64,000 nucleotides of DNA from Dromaius novaehollandiae (GCF_036370855.1 NC_088099.1:28177501-28241500); one strand, 5' to 3'; positions 13,159 through 28,639 are shown, numbered from the stretch's first letter. The notes: a model not told the origin generated them from the letters alone. Program-made: numbers and translations.

Positions 13159-16100
13159 CCATAATAATGCCTGATCTTAGGCCCACCAACTTTAGCTTCA
13201 AGTTGAAACTTGAAAAGGTGGTAGTTGGTTTAAGAAACAAATCACTGAACTAGAATGAAAAGCTGTATATTTTTTTCAATGCCTGAAAGACTGAGGCTTC
13301 CACCAATTTACCATCCCTCTGTGGTTCCTATCATAAAAACAGCCTCTGCTCCTCTTAAAAGCATGCAGTTAAGCCAGACAGCTTGCTAGTAAGAGAAATG
13401 AAATATGATAGGTGTCAAACAGCAGGAAAGACTTACTTGGTTAAGATTACATAACCATCCAAGCACTACAATGCAAACTTCTGGGAAAGCTACTATCATT
13501 CAGCCCCCCTTCCTCCTCCTTCCCGCTTATAAACAAATGTACATAAACACTTTGTGGAAAGTGCATTTCAGATCTGAAGATTATGCTCCTGGAAACCCAA
13601 TTCTGAGGGCCTTGCTTGACAATTAACATCTCAAAGGCCAGTGCTAACCTAAACAGCATCTTCGTTCCTTCCCACTCCCAGCTGTGCCTTCTCACTCCTG
13701 TCTTCCAGAACTACGTCAGCATAAGCATTCACACAGCCACACAAGAAGCTGTACCATGGAAGTAGCCTCACAGTCAAAAATCACATTTATTTCTGCATAG
13801 GGTATTTCTCAGCCTGATCAGTTCTGTAAGCCAGTTTGCTACCAGTCTACAAATGTAGTTGCAACTCATGGGCAAAACCCTGAGATAACAGAAAGCTGTC
13901 AGAGGCAGTAAGGTTTGGGGGACAGAGATTATTTAGATCAGCTTAAAGAGAAGGCATATGGTGTTAACATCTCACCACCTCTGATAGGTATTGTTCGTGT
14001 CTCCCATAACACACTCCTCACCAGATATGCCTATTGTTTAATTTTCCTCAGACCCCTCCCTGAGCAAATTTCATTCACTAAAACACCAAAGAACAAGCCA
14101 AAAAACACAGAAAGCAAAAAGAAAAAAAGCAAAGAACTTTTTATCGTGTTAGTGAGCAAAACTGACAAACAGAAGCCTCTGACAAATGCTAGGCAGTGCA
14201 AGGGAAAAGGGGACAGGACTGTGTGACCTCAAGTAGAAAAAGAAAGACAGACCATCGGAGAAGAGCATGAGACATGCAAGACCTTCCTTTTCCAGCAGCA
14301 AGCCACTGATTCAGCTGTCCCTGGAGCTGCAGCATAAAGCATTATCAATTGAGAATCAGCTACGTCATCTCCAATGCAAATAGCTCATATATCATGCATG
14401 CCTACAACTCAAAGGAACAAATCACCAGCCATCTGAATAATATTCATGAATCTTGAGAGCAATTGGTTAGCTCACTCAGCATGTCAAGCAGATCAGCTTC
14501 AGGGAGAAGTGAAAGACAGGCACTAGTCACAGAAAACCACCAGGTAATGGGGGTGGAACTGCAGCTACAGACAATCTTACTTTTCAAAGGGCAGAGTAAG
14601 ACAGAGTTCATACATTCATTCACAGAACTCTTCCCCTCTGAGCTACTTTGGATGTGGCTTATGGTTCTCTGCAAGGTGAGGAACCTGTTATGCACCTCTG
14701 AAGAGCAAAAAAGTTAACCACTCTGATGATTGATAAGACAGTTCCCAGTCACCCAGGTGCTGTCAATAATTACCTCTGAGTATAAATCAATACACTCAGC
14801 ACTGCCCAAAGATACAGGCATGTGGAACTGTGGGCACCTGTGAGAGGGAAAAAAAATTTTTTTTCTTTACACATATAATCTTTTCAAAATGATCTTCCTC
14901 TAAAGTAAAATATTCTGCAATGCAAATTTTCAAGGCTTTAGTCATCAGGAACTTTTTACACGTCAACATACGCTTGCCAGAGACCAGGGCTCTTAAAAGA
15001 ATACTGCAGAAGTTGACAACAGCTCAATGAGATGGTTAATTACACACTGCACTCCTGTAAGGAAGCAAATGGCCCCACCATATGATACCCTGCCATACTT
15101 CATACTTTCTGAACAAAACCACATCTCAAGCTGTTTGTGGCGAAGGTTCTGGAATTTCACAATAAGCTTGTTTTCAGTCACTAAGCAATGTTTAAAGTTT
15201 TTGAGGGTTTTTTTTTGTTTTGTTTTACAGTGGAATATAAAGCTATTTAAACTCCATAAATAAGATTACCTGATAAATCTGTAAGACTGGCTAGCAAGGC
15301 ACCCTGATTTTTAAATCATGAAAAGGATGAGAACAATCTGTCTGAATATAGTATTTATTCAATGTATGGAAGAAGGAAGAACCTTGAATTAACCTCTTCA
15401 GTTTTTCACTGTATTTTCAACTTGCTGTGACCTACAGCTGTGTAATCTTTTTTCCAGGAAAAATCTTCCATGTATCATAACAGTCTCAAAACCCACTCAT
15501 TTTTTCTTCTGTTTTATAGCAATCAGCTGTCTCAAGAAAGAGAGGCAGCAATTTTGCTCTTTCTTTTTGCAATTTATTTCCTATCCAACATGTCCCTGGG
15601 GATATGAATCACTAAAGCACCACTGACTTCAATACCACAGTTATCTGTGGATAAGGATCTGGCTTTCAGATGGGGTTTTTGCTCCAATGTTTCCAGCAAT
15701 CTCTTTTTTTAGGAGGAAAAAGTAAAACTGTTGCACGTTAGGTCAGTCACTAGCAATGATCAAAGTAACAAGAGTCTACCAGCCACACTGCTTCAAAGTG
15801 CGAGAGAGCTCTTTTAGTTTACTTCCAGTGGAAGAGAGACTTAGTAGAAAAGTCCATCCCTCTGGATGAATCTATCCCTGCTCCCATCACAAAGAGCTCT
15901 GCACAGCAGAGTATAGCACACCAAATAGTAGGGCAGTAGCACTGTTCTGTTTCCTCAAAGAAACGTAGTGGGTTAAATTTCTAGAAAATACATTCCTTCC
16001 CACTTGCTGGCAGATGCATGACAGTTGTCTGTATGAGATGAGGAGCAACATAAAGTCATCTATTCTGGGTTTATGCAATTGCAATAGAAGGGAATCTCTT

Positions 16101-19100
16101 AAGATGAGCCAGAAAGAGCAATAAGCTAAATTGGTGTTCACTGCTTGTAACAGATTTTCGTAATGGAAACAAGAATCATATCATGACATTGATTCCAGGC
16201 TCCAAATTTTAAGTTGTCTTTATACACACCTCTCCTTTTACATTCTGCATACTTAATTCATCAACACTAGTGCTGTCATCAGTGTCAAATTAAATTTGGT
16301 AAAAAACATGTCATGGGCAAAGCTATCACTAAACTTACAATCATGACAGCTGATGATAAAAACTAGCTAATCCACTTGGAAAACTTAGAATGCAGCAAAA
16401 GGAGACTAAATGACTGCACATAGACAATATCCCTGATTGAAGCATCCTTTTCATGGCTGCAGGAAATTTTAGACTTGCAAAAGGTGCTAAAACCTTCCTA
16501 CTTGAGACTGATGCCATCTTATCTTTTCATGAGACTGAACAGCTCCCCAGTGAAAACAGCTTTCAAGGTAGACACATAAACACTTGCAGTAAATGTACTT
16601 ATGGAAGGATGTTTAAGCAATTTTTTGTGCTTTCTGTGGAGTTTCTTGCAATGAAGATTTGTCACAGCAAATGAGGTACAGAAATCTGTTCATAAATTCA
16701 ACATTTAACTTAAGGGACACTGCAGTTGCCCCAAATTGTTCAAAATCTGCATCAGAAACTAACTCTGTCATATCCCTGCACATCAGCCCTGCAGCTGGAA
16801 GAAATAAATCATGTAAATTATAAATTAGATAGAAATTGTCTCAGTTCACCTGACAACAAGCACAGATGTGAACAGCTTAAAAGTAAATATTCTGTGATTT
16901 GCACCAACTTCTACATCTGCACTGTAGTGCAAATGCCATGTGAAGACAGGGCCTGTTAGTCTGCCACTGTTTTAGGCAGTTAAATCCAAATATGAATTAA
17001 ACATCTCCAAAAGCAGCTGTTTATTAGTCAGAGTTGCAATGTTAAGCTTGCCTAATAAACTCTATGTGGTATAGCTCCTAATACATGAGTTAGTATCATC
17101 TCATTTCATAACCCCTAAACATAAAAGAAAAAAAAAAAAAGAGTGAATTAAATGATAATGGAAAAACTATCTTCCTATTTTCCTGCAAATGACAAGATAC
17201 TGTTGTTTGACTCGCCACAGTCAAGAGTGGAGAGACAAAACTATAAATCATTCACTAAATACCAGAGTCTCTGACAAAACAATAAGAGCACTGATACAGA
17301 TTTGAACTGGCAACATAACTGAGCTACAAAGCTTTTTAAAATAAATCTGATGCCAGAAATACCCCTGCCCCACCAAAAACAATTTTCTGTAAGGCAAGCT
17401 TCTCACCTGAAAGGGTTATGATGTTTTGTTTCATGAGTTTGTTGCATTGCCATTTACATTCCATTGTCCCAAAAGACAATAAAGGCTCATCCACAATCCT
17501 TTTCATTCTAAAGGCATGTCAGATCTATCACCGGCTGTAAAAGGCTAAATGATCATTTCTGGACGGCTACTATTTTAATGTACCTTTAATGTGAACAACT
17601 GATTTTGGGTATCAAATGCCATAATGTTTGCTAGTCCCTCCTATACAGGAGGATCAGTGTCTGGGACTGACACTGCTGAATGTTTACCCTCCCCAATGGA
17701 ACAGTTAAACCATATCTACTTGCATGCACACCTGAAAAAAAGCTGGACCACTACCATCCCGTGGCACATTCATAGCAGGACAACATGCAATTGATTCCTT
17801 AATCCTGTGCAGACATGAAATCTTCAGTCACTAGGAAAACCATATTTGATGAGTCAGTAGGGGAAGATGAGGGAAATAAAAGTACATTCAAAAAAGCGCA
17901 TCAGGTAAATTGACTTGAAGCGCCTACAAATTCCACTAGCTCACTCTGCAGCCCTGCAGTGACATTGCATGGCTCCATGGTAGTGCCAGCTGAGAATACA
18001 TATTGTCAAAGTGCAGGGAGAAAACAGGGGGACAAATAATCTACATGCAGAACACTAGGTTGCTGGCATTGAAATGAGATGATCTAACCTCATTAGTTAA
18101 TTAGGTGCAAATCATTTATCCTCTCAAATAAAGATAATGCAACACAAAATCCTGTTACAGGGCAGTTAATGTTGTTTGCACAAACTGGCTCACAAGGCAT
18201 TTATGTCAAAAAAGTTAATTTTAAATAAAAGGAAATAGTGAATGGGGAGGATACAGTTAGAATAAACCAGGCAGAATTTAGTGAAGTTAAGGAACAGGGC
18301 TAAAGGAGCAACACCAACTGCTGGAAAAACTGATTCTCATTCTCTAACACAGAATTTGCTGCCTCCAGCCTGCCGCTCCAGGTGGCCACCTACTCTAAGT
18401 GGAGGGAAAAAGATTGTATGTTAGTTTCAGAGACATTCATCACATGAATATCATCACAGGGAGCTCTACATCTGCTTTGCAGAAGCCAACAAGAGGCGAA
18501 TCAATATTCTGTGTTAATAAAGTTAACATTTGTGTTCTCACAAAACAATTTATCAGAATGTTCTGTCAAAACTGAGTCCTTGGACTACACCCATTCCAGT
18601 AAAACAAGTCACTCTAACTCTATACTTTCCCACAATTACTTAGGGGATAGAGATTGATCTTGCATTTAACTCAAACCACAACAGCCTTTTCTGGGTCAAA
18701 AGAAAGTTACTGTATAATTGATCTTCTTATGATGAATAGCAAAGCTTCTAACACTAGATCTCTCAGAAGCCTAGTTTCCTTTTGCATACATTGCTAAAAA
18801 CCTTACGTACTTCATTGGAGGAAAAAGGGGGAGGGGGGAGCAATAGGCAGTCCAAATAATGAAGGTATACTTTCACAGATAGGCTGAGTCAAATTTTTAG
18901 GTTGTCCCTAAAAAAGAGAGATCTCATTCTCCCTCCTTGCCCTGTTCCATAGACTCACTGGCACTAGTTCTCCTCCAATCACAGGGAGAATCAATTCAAT
19001 TTCCTAATGCAGAAAAGAAAAAAATCTGGCAATCTTGATATTCTACCATTCTAGTGAGTTAAAGTGGCTCATTGTGACAAGCACAAGGGTTGGCACAAAG

Positions 19101-20514
19101 TAAGTGGTGATAGCACATGGCAGAGCCATCAAATGGGAAACATGGAAACAGGCAGTGGGAAGAGAGACTGGACCTTCTCTTTCTGGCAGCAGCAAACCAT
19201 TCAATCAGCTCAAGCCATTGTGTGAAATTATATCTTAGGAAAGCCTTAGTACTAGAGTATTTATTGTGATTTTACCCTAAATGCATCTGACTGGCTTTAA
19301 CATTTAGAGAAAATGAATCCTGAGCTAGGCACTTTTTTCAGAGGAGGGGGGGGGGGAAAGAGTTTTAGGTTTTGAGCCCAATATAGCTTTTGAGTGATTA
19401 TTTGCGAAGGGATCAAACTCAGGCTTAGGATGACAACTCAACTCCTTTTACCTATGCAGTGTCCTGGCATCCCTCTATCATTACATTTTCACTCAAACAG
19501 ATTTAAACCCTCAGAGCATGTGTTTGTCTTTGGGTCTTGGTCAGAATGTGTGAATGAACTATCTAGAAGTACATATGTTGATCTAACAAACTACATTTCT
19601 ATTTTATTTTGTGTCCTACTACAGATGTTAACAAGTCTGAGTATTTCAAAACAGGAAATGCATGAGTGAAAGCTCTATAGCTTGAACAGCTAAAGAAGTA
19701 TTCTAAAGTTGAAGGCTATACATCTTGTTTTAGCTCTAAGCTCTTGGCTTTTGAGGTAGGTAATTACTGAAGCTAAGCATTACTGTCACATTTTTTGGTA
19801 TGTAGTGCCAGTAATAGGGATTTATAACCAGTGAACACTGTTAAGAAAAAAAAATCCTGAAAGATGCCTTCATTGTCTACAGAAACATTTTTTCCTCCTC
19901 CAGCAAATACTGCTTTTAGTACAAAAGAAAGGAAATTGCAACATCTGGCAAAATGACCTTTGCATATTCCTAGGAATGGAGAATTTACTGAGCTCCCTTA
20001 TATAAACCAGAATACTTCCCACTTCATTAACGCATAAAAATGAGATTAAATCAAATTAATAAAACATTTAGAATTCCACACCCTTATTTCTTTTTTGATT
20101 TGCCTTTAGTGTTTCATAACCTTATAACCTCCACCTAACCACTGATTATGCTTGTTCTTTATTTCTCTTCTTCTTGTGACATGTTTTTGGTTTTGAATAT
20201 TTGAATCTATTGAAGAGCCTAAGTTTATCACAGGGTGTCAGAGAACGCTTTGGTGGCTAGTACCATATATAAGGGAAACAGAAGCAGTAAATGTTTACAT
20301 AGCTGTCTCTATGCAGGAGAACATAACTTCACAACTCAGTTTTAACAAGCCCGTGTGTTCTTTTTCTTGTTCTTTTCTTCTATGTGACCAAGTCTATGTT
20401 CCCAGCAAAGTAAAGTTATGGTCATTTCAAAGAGTGGCAGTGATTCAACAGATTCACTCAAGCACAGAGAAGAGCAAAAGGGCTGACCAAAGATACGGAA
20501 AGATTTCTGAATGA
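13159..20514. other. Intergenic DNA, nothing recognised
   Basis: It contains no open frame over about 105 codons and no recognisable transposon. A perfect 12-bp palindrome AGGTGGCCACCT lies near 18380. Confidence 0.55.
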
Positions 20515-20990
20515 AGAATAACCACATACACTAGCCTATTCAGCCAGGAAAAAATGATGATTGAGAAAAGGTATGACAGACTATAAAGCCATGAGCAGCT
20601 TCGGGATAATGTTTCCTCCAACACAAGGATATGATATCAAATGAAGCTACCTGGTGGCAGGTTCACAACAAACAAAACAGAGGCTCATGTATTGTGTAGT
20701 TAAGTTGTGGAACTCTTTGCACTAGCATGTTGTGAATGCTGAGTTCAGACAGGCTCAAGGGAAGAAAGGACAAACTGACACTAAAGCATATCAAAAGTCA
20801 TTAGATATAGCGACGCCACCTTTTGGCTGTAAGAGTCCCTGATCCATGAGCTGCTGGAGGATAGGAAAACTCTGGAAGAGTATTACTATATCTGCTTTGT
20901 TCTTATACTCTTTAATACAGACACACTTTTATGGATAGTTATCCAAATGCCAGAAGTGCCATGAGAAGATAAGCCAGCCACCCAACCCTA
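20515..20990 (+). mobile_element. Old CR1-type LINE fragment, sense
   Basis: Diverged CR1 3' features appear in order: CTATTCAGCCAGGAA, TTTCCTCCAACACAAGGA, GGTGGCAGGTTCACAAC, TTGTGGAACTCTTTGCAC, GTCCCTGATCCATGAGCTG and TTCTTATACTCTTTAATAC. The order and spacing fit a sense CR1 tail with many substitutions. Confidence 0.75.
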
Positions 20991-21155
20991 TGGATCAAAT
21001 GCAGCCCTGTTACAGCATCATTGTTTCATTTATTGCCTCTGAAAAGCAAAAGACTATGCCTGTTAAAGAGCAATGCCAATTTTTACCAAATGGTACTGGT
21101 ACATGCCTAAGGACACCAGCTCTTGTAGTGGCACTTAGCCCGCACAGACTTCGGG

Positions 21156-21206
21156 GGTAGGGGGGGGGATTTATTAAAAAAAAAAATAAATTAAAAAAAA
21201 AAAAAG
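21156..21206 (+). repeat. G-rich then A-rich low-complexity stretch
   Basis: A run of G (GGGGGTAGGGGGGGGG) is followed by A-rich sequence with two long A runs. It carries no coding signal. Confidence 0.85.
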
Positions 21207-22833
21207 TTGTGCTCAGTGAAGGATCTGACATTCACTGACATACCGAACAAGAATTCCTCCTGGAACTTGAGCAAAGAAAGATCACTTCAGAGAGCCCAAA
21301 GCTATGCCCCCTCTGTCAGTAAGATCCACTTAATCTATAAGAGCATGTGCAAGAGTCACTTATAAAACAGCACATGAAAGACAAGTTTCTGTAACGAAAA
21401 TTGGGGATTTTCTCCTCAACAGTTATACCTTCTAGATTGCTCTAGTTCCAGCCCTAAAATGCTTACAAATGTCCCTCCATTTGTCTGTTTCTAGGCAGCA
21501 AAACAAAGAAACATTCATCTACCAACAAAGTTGGAGGTCCTAGTTCTGGTTTCCAGACTATTTTCTGTGCCATCCTCCTTGCCCGAAGTACCTAGAAAAC
21601 AAACAAAGTGCAGGAATTGTCTTAGCTCAGCTAGACATTTTCAGATCATGCTGTTGTTCACTCAATCTTCTGAGGGAGACATATTTCACTGAAAGCCAAA
21701 TGAATGTCCTATTGGTTAAAATTTTTAAATATTCAATGCATACATAAAATGCAACAAAAAATGAGACATGTACAAAGCTATCTCCAGGTGGAGAGGCTAT
21801 AGGATGAAGTGTCACTTCCAACCTAAGGTTTTTCTGTCATTAATTCATTCCGATTGTACTGCTCAATTTTATGTTAAAAAGACTAAATATTTCCAACTAA
21901 TTCTACTGGCAGTTTGAATTCATTTTGATAGTTCAAAGTGGAAACCCTGTAAAGAGGAGGATAAAACTCACTACACACTTGTGTTATTTTATCACACAGT
22001 TACATATTGCACACTGGTCCCATAGGGCTAAAGGGACATTCTGGTTACTTACAGAAGGAAGGAAGAATGGCTACCTTTTCATGTGGAGAACTGACTAGAT
22101 TTTCTTTTTTTGTATGCTTGTTTTATTAATAGCTCGAGTGTTATGGTTAAGGGATGCAAAAGTAAAGTGCACAGAATTTTTTGTTGCAGCTGTGTAAACA
22201 CTTATGCACATAAACAACTTTATCCTTGAATGTTTCACTAAAATTACTCAAAAGTGCAGTATATGCAACAACTGAATAAAGTCCGCCATTATATCCACAT
22301 TTGTGCCACCAGGACTTCATTATTTTTTCTGGTGTCTGTCCTATGCAGTGCAAGTGGCATTATTTTAGCACAGAATCTTCAGCATAAACACCTAGCTAGA
22401 GAAATTAAAGCAAAGTCAGCCAGTAATTGTTGTTGCAAGATGTGCCTGCTCCTTGTCTGCTTACATGCCTGTAAGAGTGTCTGGCCTCTTGCCAAAAAAA
22501 ACACAAAAAACAAAAAAAACCCAAAAACCACACACCCCACACTCTCATCATCCCCTAATGTTTAAAAATAGAAATATTCTATAGAAAAGGCTTGACTGAG
22601 CACAAGTTTATTTGTACACAAGGGGGAAAAAAAAAAACTGTGGAAAGCTAAAGATGCAGGCTTGGTATTTACTCTGTATGCTGTCAAATTAGTTCTCTGC
22701 ATTGATGAGGACAAGTTTTCTCAGCAGTGACATTTACCAGGATTGGTAAAATTGTCTTGGAGGAATTCCTATGGCACCTTCCCACTAAAGATATTCTGAG
22801 CAGTTTTTTCCTCCTTCCCTCCTATATTTGTTC

Positions 22834-22860
22834 TTTTCACCTAGATTTTCTAGGTGAAAA
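22834..22860. repeat. Perfect 11-bp inverted repeat hairpin
   Basis: The arms TTTTCACCTAG and CTAGGTGAAAA are exact complements around a 5-nt loop (ATTTT). It is isolated in intergenic DNA with no gene nearby. Confidence 0.75.
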
Positions 22861-25800
22861 CATTTTTATATTAGAAACAAAAAAAAAGGAGAGAGATCTC
22901 CACAACTAAATATTAACTCCAGTGTTTTCTTGGCCTCTGTCATTAGTACAGTAATAAAGATCATCCATGCATCCATGAAGGAAAAAAATCTTCAGCTGTC
23001 CAACATCTTGCTGACCTTGAGTAAGAGTAAGGAAAATTTGATGAGATCCTTCAAGAATTTACTTGTTGTTTAAAGAAGCATCTTAATTTTAAAAAATGAT
23101 TGTTTCTCAATGACAGTAAGCATATCAAGCAATATAATCAGGTAGGTTACAAGGGAAAGTTTCTGGATCAATTTTATTATCAGTAGTGGCAGGGGAATGA
23201 ACTACCCAATCATCTGCTAAACGAGCTTACTCATGACCCACAGAGACAATTACTGTGATCCTAACTATTTCCCAAGAAAATCAGTTTCCCACAGTACACT
23301 CAACTGACCTTTTCATTAAATCCAAATGATACTGTGAACTTTCTTCAAACCTTCCACATTGCTTGGCATGTCCATGTTTAAATGAAAGCTGATGTTTAAC
23401 CCATTTTGATATAACTGATCTATCTTTTGATCTTTTTGATCTATCAGAAGGGTTGAAGATGCAATAAAAATTAAAGAATGTTCAAAGCTTAAGACTACAA
23501 AGTGAGCTTGAGGTCTTCCTAAAGGGATACAATATCAGCCTTGCAGCTAGATGTACACAAGTATCAATGAATTCCACCTGCCCAGATTCAGCTGCAAGAT
23601 TAGAAAATATTTTTTTTCAGACTCTGGAGTCTCATTTACATTAGGTATGCAGTTTTCATGAAACAGGCATTAATACCTAGATTGTGTGACTATGTGTAAG
23701 CATGCTTCTACAGCTAAAGTTAGAGCTGCAGTTTGGAAGTGGATGTTTGACAGAATTCTTCAGGGCCACAGAGTTTATGGGAAGCAGGAATTAACAGACT
23801 ACATACTCCAGACATTGTAGTACAAGGTCCAAAGTAAGCTCACTCAGCGGCTGTCCATGTTCATTACATGCCTCAGAACAGTAAGCGCAAGGTAATTGTT
23901 CCTTCTCACTGACCTTACACTTATTATTCAGTACTACAGAGTCAAAGCATGTACATGGGACTTGGCATGGTGCAGCAGATTTTCATCAAGTTTACATTAT
24001 AATTTGCAGGCAAAAATATTCTTACAAAAACACCATTCCAGCAGCAGAACCCAACAGTGTTAACATCTAAACCTTCACATGACCAAGAGCCACAGGAACA
24101 AATCATCCAAGAGGCAAAGCATTTGGAGAGTCAGTGGTTCTAACTGATGTCCCCTTGATCCATGACAAGTTACACCTGGTCTTCAACAAGGACCCTCCTT
24201 ATGTGTTCCAGCAACATTAGCTTCAGCTGTCCTGCCAACTTTCCTTCTGCAGCTGTGAATTCAGTTTAAAACCACAACCTTCACCTCACAGTACACCCAC
24301 TGCAAATAATTTAAGGTAGCCCTGGAATGGGAACAAGATATAATTAAAGAACTCCATATACCCTCTCCATAGATCACTGATACCCTCCAACAGGTAGTTC
24401 AACTTCAGTCACACCTTAGAAGTGTAAGATCAAATGGCAACTAATTCAATCTAATTAGCTGCCTTAGCTTTACTAAGCTGCCTGCTAACAAATCTGAGGC
24501 TAAATATATTTCTCCTTATTTGTAATAATCTAACCTCTATGTGTCATCAGACTATTCCTTTCATTCGTATGAATTTTTAAATTTTCACACTGCTGGAAAC
24601 CTCATAAAAAGGCTGGATGAAGAGATCCTTGCCCCTCACAAGTACAAGTCTTGCAGTTTAACAACAGCTTCACTGCAGGGCTTGTTTTCTTAAATTTGAA
24701 TTTCTTGCAAATAGCATTATTAATGTTAACTAAGAATCATTCATCAGAAATAAGAAAATACGTAGCACCAGCAGTACACCTAAAGAAAAAAAGAAAAAAA
24801 AAGGGGTGGGGGGAGGAGATGACCAAGGATCACCTTGTAGTACTTCAAGTTAGACAGTAGATACACAGATGTAGAGGCTTAGGTTTACTTAAACTATTAA
24901 GGCAAAAGATGCTTTCATGACACAAAAAGAGGTACAGAACCTAATACAAGAACAAATAAATTACTAAGCAAGTGAAAGTTACAGAAAGTCTTATAGCTTT
25001 TGGAAGTAAGAGGTTTTTATCAACTCTACAGGACCACAGAGATTCTTAACAGATTTCGCCATCTACTTTGACCATCAGTGTTGGTCAAGTCACATAAAGA
25101 ATTCACAGATCTTCTCAGCTGGCTTAAACCACACAATCTCCATGATCAACTGCAGCCTCAAATCCCATGCAGTATAAAACCTGTCATTGAGACTGTCTTT
25201 TCTTAAAAAGAAGCTTCGGAGTACACAACAAACGAGGCTTCAGAATGAATGATGTACAAAGCTGCAGCCATACACAGTGCAGTTTCGTGTACTAGGGAGT
25301 TCAAAGATGCATGTAAAGCATGACAAAGATACAACAAGATCTACTCAAGCAGGTGTTCAAACACACTCAGCTTGAACTAAGCTAAGAGTATTACGATACC
25401 AGGTCAACACTGACTTTGAAATATCTTGTTCAAAGGAAAGGTACCAAGCCTCATCCAATTCATGCAATTTAAAGCTATCAGATTAATTGCTTTGAAACAT
25501 CCAAATGCAGCATATATGTTTAAAAAACTAAATACAGTGTGCTTTTGCTTAAACTTTTATTGAACTGTCCTGGATTTTTTTCCATGAAAAATGATTTCAA
25601 ACTATGATCTGCAATAAGCAAAGTGTTATTTCTGAGAACAGAACAGTGATAAATTCAGCATATGAGTAAGTTGCTGTAGGGTTTTATTTCACTCCCTTAG
25701 CTTTTCCAGGAATAACCATACATCGTTATCACATTTTTATTTCTAGATCAAAAATGGGACTGTTCGGTTTTTCACTGTGGCTGATTTTAATAAATTAAGC

Positions 25801-28639
25801 AAGCATATATAGCCTGAATTATTATTTTTCTTCCAAGACATCAGACAATATAAATCCTTTAAAAGTTGCTTCTGGTTTAAAAAAAAAAAAAATCTTATCC
25901 TCTAAGGAACCCTGCATTCCCTGCAGAAAATCTTTTTCAATGGAGATGCATTTCAGCCTCCATTTTATTATTTTTTTGAAATTAAAAAAATAAATTCAGG
26001 ATAAGTTCATTATTTTGACTATTTTTGATGATTTTTAGAAGTAACATAGGAAATAAATAGTAAGAAACTACTGGTGTCTAGGTGCCAGTTTGCTCCAGAG
26101 CACTTCCTGGGTGCATAATGCAACACGTGCAGAAGAGAGTATCTGTTAGGCAACAATCTAGCTTTTATGAAGACTGCTGCACAGACCTATCTATTGTAAT
26201 TCACTTACTGAAGGGGGAAAATTAACATTGAAAAGTAGACACCGAGTACAATAAAAAAAGAAACACTGAAGAAAAGAGTTTCATGGCAATAAACTGAAGT
26301 AAATCACGAAGGCCATGCTGACCAGCACACTATACCTTCTAGTGCAGATCAGAATAACACTTCTGATCACCTATAAATAGTGAAAGACTACAATAAAATA
26401 AGTGAAAGACAACATAGGAATTATTCTCCTTTATACTGTAATGACTCCATTGTCATCACAGAAGGCATAACAATTTGAGTAAATTGAGAAATACAACCCT
26501 GCCATCACTCGCCACAGAACCTTCTCTTACTTATTATACAAGATTATATCAGACTGGAATGATGTGTGCCATTTATATATATACATACACACACACAAAC
26601 AGCACATGAGGTTCTCTTAATTAATGCAGTAGTTCCTACAATGCCGTTTGTGCTTCTCACTCAAACTTTTCACATGAAGTCTTCCTTTTCATTATTATTT
26701 TCCCAGGCAACACAGTCAAAAGAAAGAATGTGCAGAAGCAGTTCCCAAAAGTACTCTACCTACTAACAACCGCAGGTAAAGAATATTGTTTCTATCCAAA
26801 TACTTTTCCCACTTTTCTTTCCTTTTTCCACAGTTAAAATTATGGGCCCTTTTATCATGACCAAACAGATTTGCAAAATTACAGCCTCTAAGAAAGTTCT
26901 GAGCCAGTAACCCAGAACTGTAAAAAGAGGAAGTCTTTACTTTTAGAGAATCATAGTACTCTGCGAGAGAGCAATTAACTAACATCATTTTATCTCATGC
27001 TGACATTTCTCCCTTCTTTGGGGGTGGGGGACCTCCCCAAGTCTTCTAGCCACTGACTCCAAAATGCAAGCCTAAACCTCTGTTACTCCAAGCCTAACAA
27101 AGCTTCAAAACAGAAGTGAACCAGAACTTCAGCCATAGCAGTAACTAAACCAGATCCAAACTAAAAACCTGTTTGTTCAACTTGTGTTGTTTTAACCATC
27201 CAACCTCAATCTAGCAGCTACATGGACATCTAGTGGTAGAACACAAGCAGTTTCATATATTCAAAGCTCTATCAATAAAAGTGCTTTATAGCATAATAAT
27301 TATAATACTACATGCACACTTCATGGTTTTATTTTCAGCTGTTCTTTACCTGGCTTCTTGATTTCTACTAGTGGTATCTGTATGAAATCAGATTTCTGGG
27401 GTCTGATTCTGAAGCCTTCAGTCAAGGAAAAATTTCCTTTTAAAGTGAAAAGTGTTTAATACAATCAACAGGTAAGAATTCAGCCCTGAAAAATGCAATA
27501 AATGCTAAGGCAGTCTATTTAGCAACAACTTGGTGATACAGCTCATGGGCTGTTTAAGACATTTTATGCATTAGAGAAGATACACAAACTCCAATCACCT
27601 GTTAGTCAAATTTGTTCTGGAACCCAACCAAGGCAGATCCACAAACATAGACATAAGGAGCTGCTTCTACATAGCTGATGAAAATATAGGCAAGATTTCT
27701 GTAAGTTATTGCAGTATCGGTTTAATCATTGCTTATAGAGGTTGAACACCTTAATGTGGAAATAGGCATTCATTTTCAGCAATGTTCTGCACCATAAGCA
27801 GACACTCATGATTTGGAGAACTCTTCCCTTTAACTTCTTACTCTGGTGCATGCTTAGAGGTCTAAGGCCTGCACAGATCTTTAAAACACTATACATCACA
27901 TGCTTAAAAGAATTTTACCTGGTTCCAAATCAAACTGGACAACCTATAAACCTACAGTCTTTTAATGCAGAATAAAGAGATCATTCAATAATAATATTAA
28001 ATATCAAAAAGGGGGTTCCAAAACAATTACTGATTATGTTGCAGTGGTGAAATATAGTCCTGCAGTACTTGGAACTGTAAAAATAGAAGGAAATTACCTG
28101 TAGTCTGACTAGACATAAAACAGCCTAACCAAGGGAAGCAATCAAATAATGCTGTTCGCCAAGCTAACAAGGTTTTGAAAGTACCTTGGAAAAGGAGGGC
28201 CCTAGGGAAAGAAAGCATAGTCTCCTATCTCTGATAAGAGAATAGGAATTTGGAAAACACTCAGTACAGAGGCACTTAAAAAGATTTCCACATGGAGCCT
28301 TTCTTCAAAGAAAAGAAGATAGAAGATGTATCTCAGATTTAACCACCAGGGGAAGATATGTGATACCAGTTTTCAAAGTGGAAAAGGAGGGAGGCATCTA
28401 GAGAACCTGGACACAGCAAATCCAACTTCTGTTCCTGAGATAAGTGGTCAACCATTGTAAAAAGACCTCAAATTATCTGGAAAAGGCAAAAAATAAGTGA
28501 TAACGTATATTAATAATACAGAAATACTCTGGTTTGTCAAAGACAACTACAAAAATTTGCAGAAGGATCTCATATCAGTATATATGCAATAAACAGATGA
28601 ATTTCAAAGTTCGTAAATCATAGGGGAGAAAACACCACC

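Larger units (their letters stand above)
20991..28639. other. Intergenic DNA, nothing recognised beyond low-complexity tracts
   Basis: This is AT-rich sequence with scattered A, T and G runs and one small hairpin (22834-22860). No coding exon or RNA gene is recognisable. Confidence 0.55.

Noticed and set aside
15600..15680. Possible LINE tail fragment (ACTGACTTCAAT and GGATCTGGCTTTC)
   Set aside because: It is too short and degenerate to distinguish from chance without a database search.
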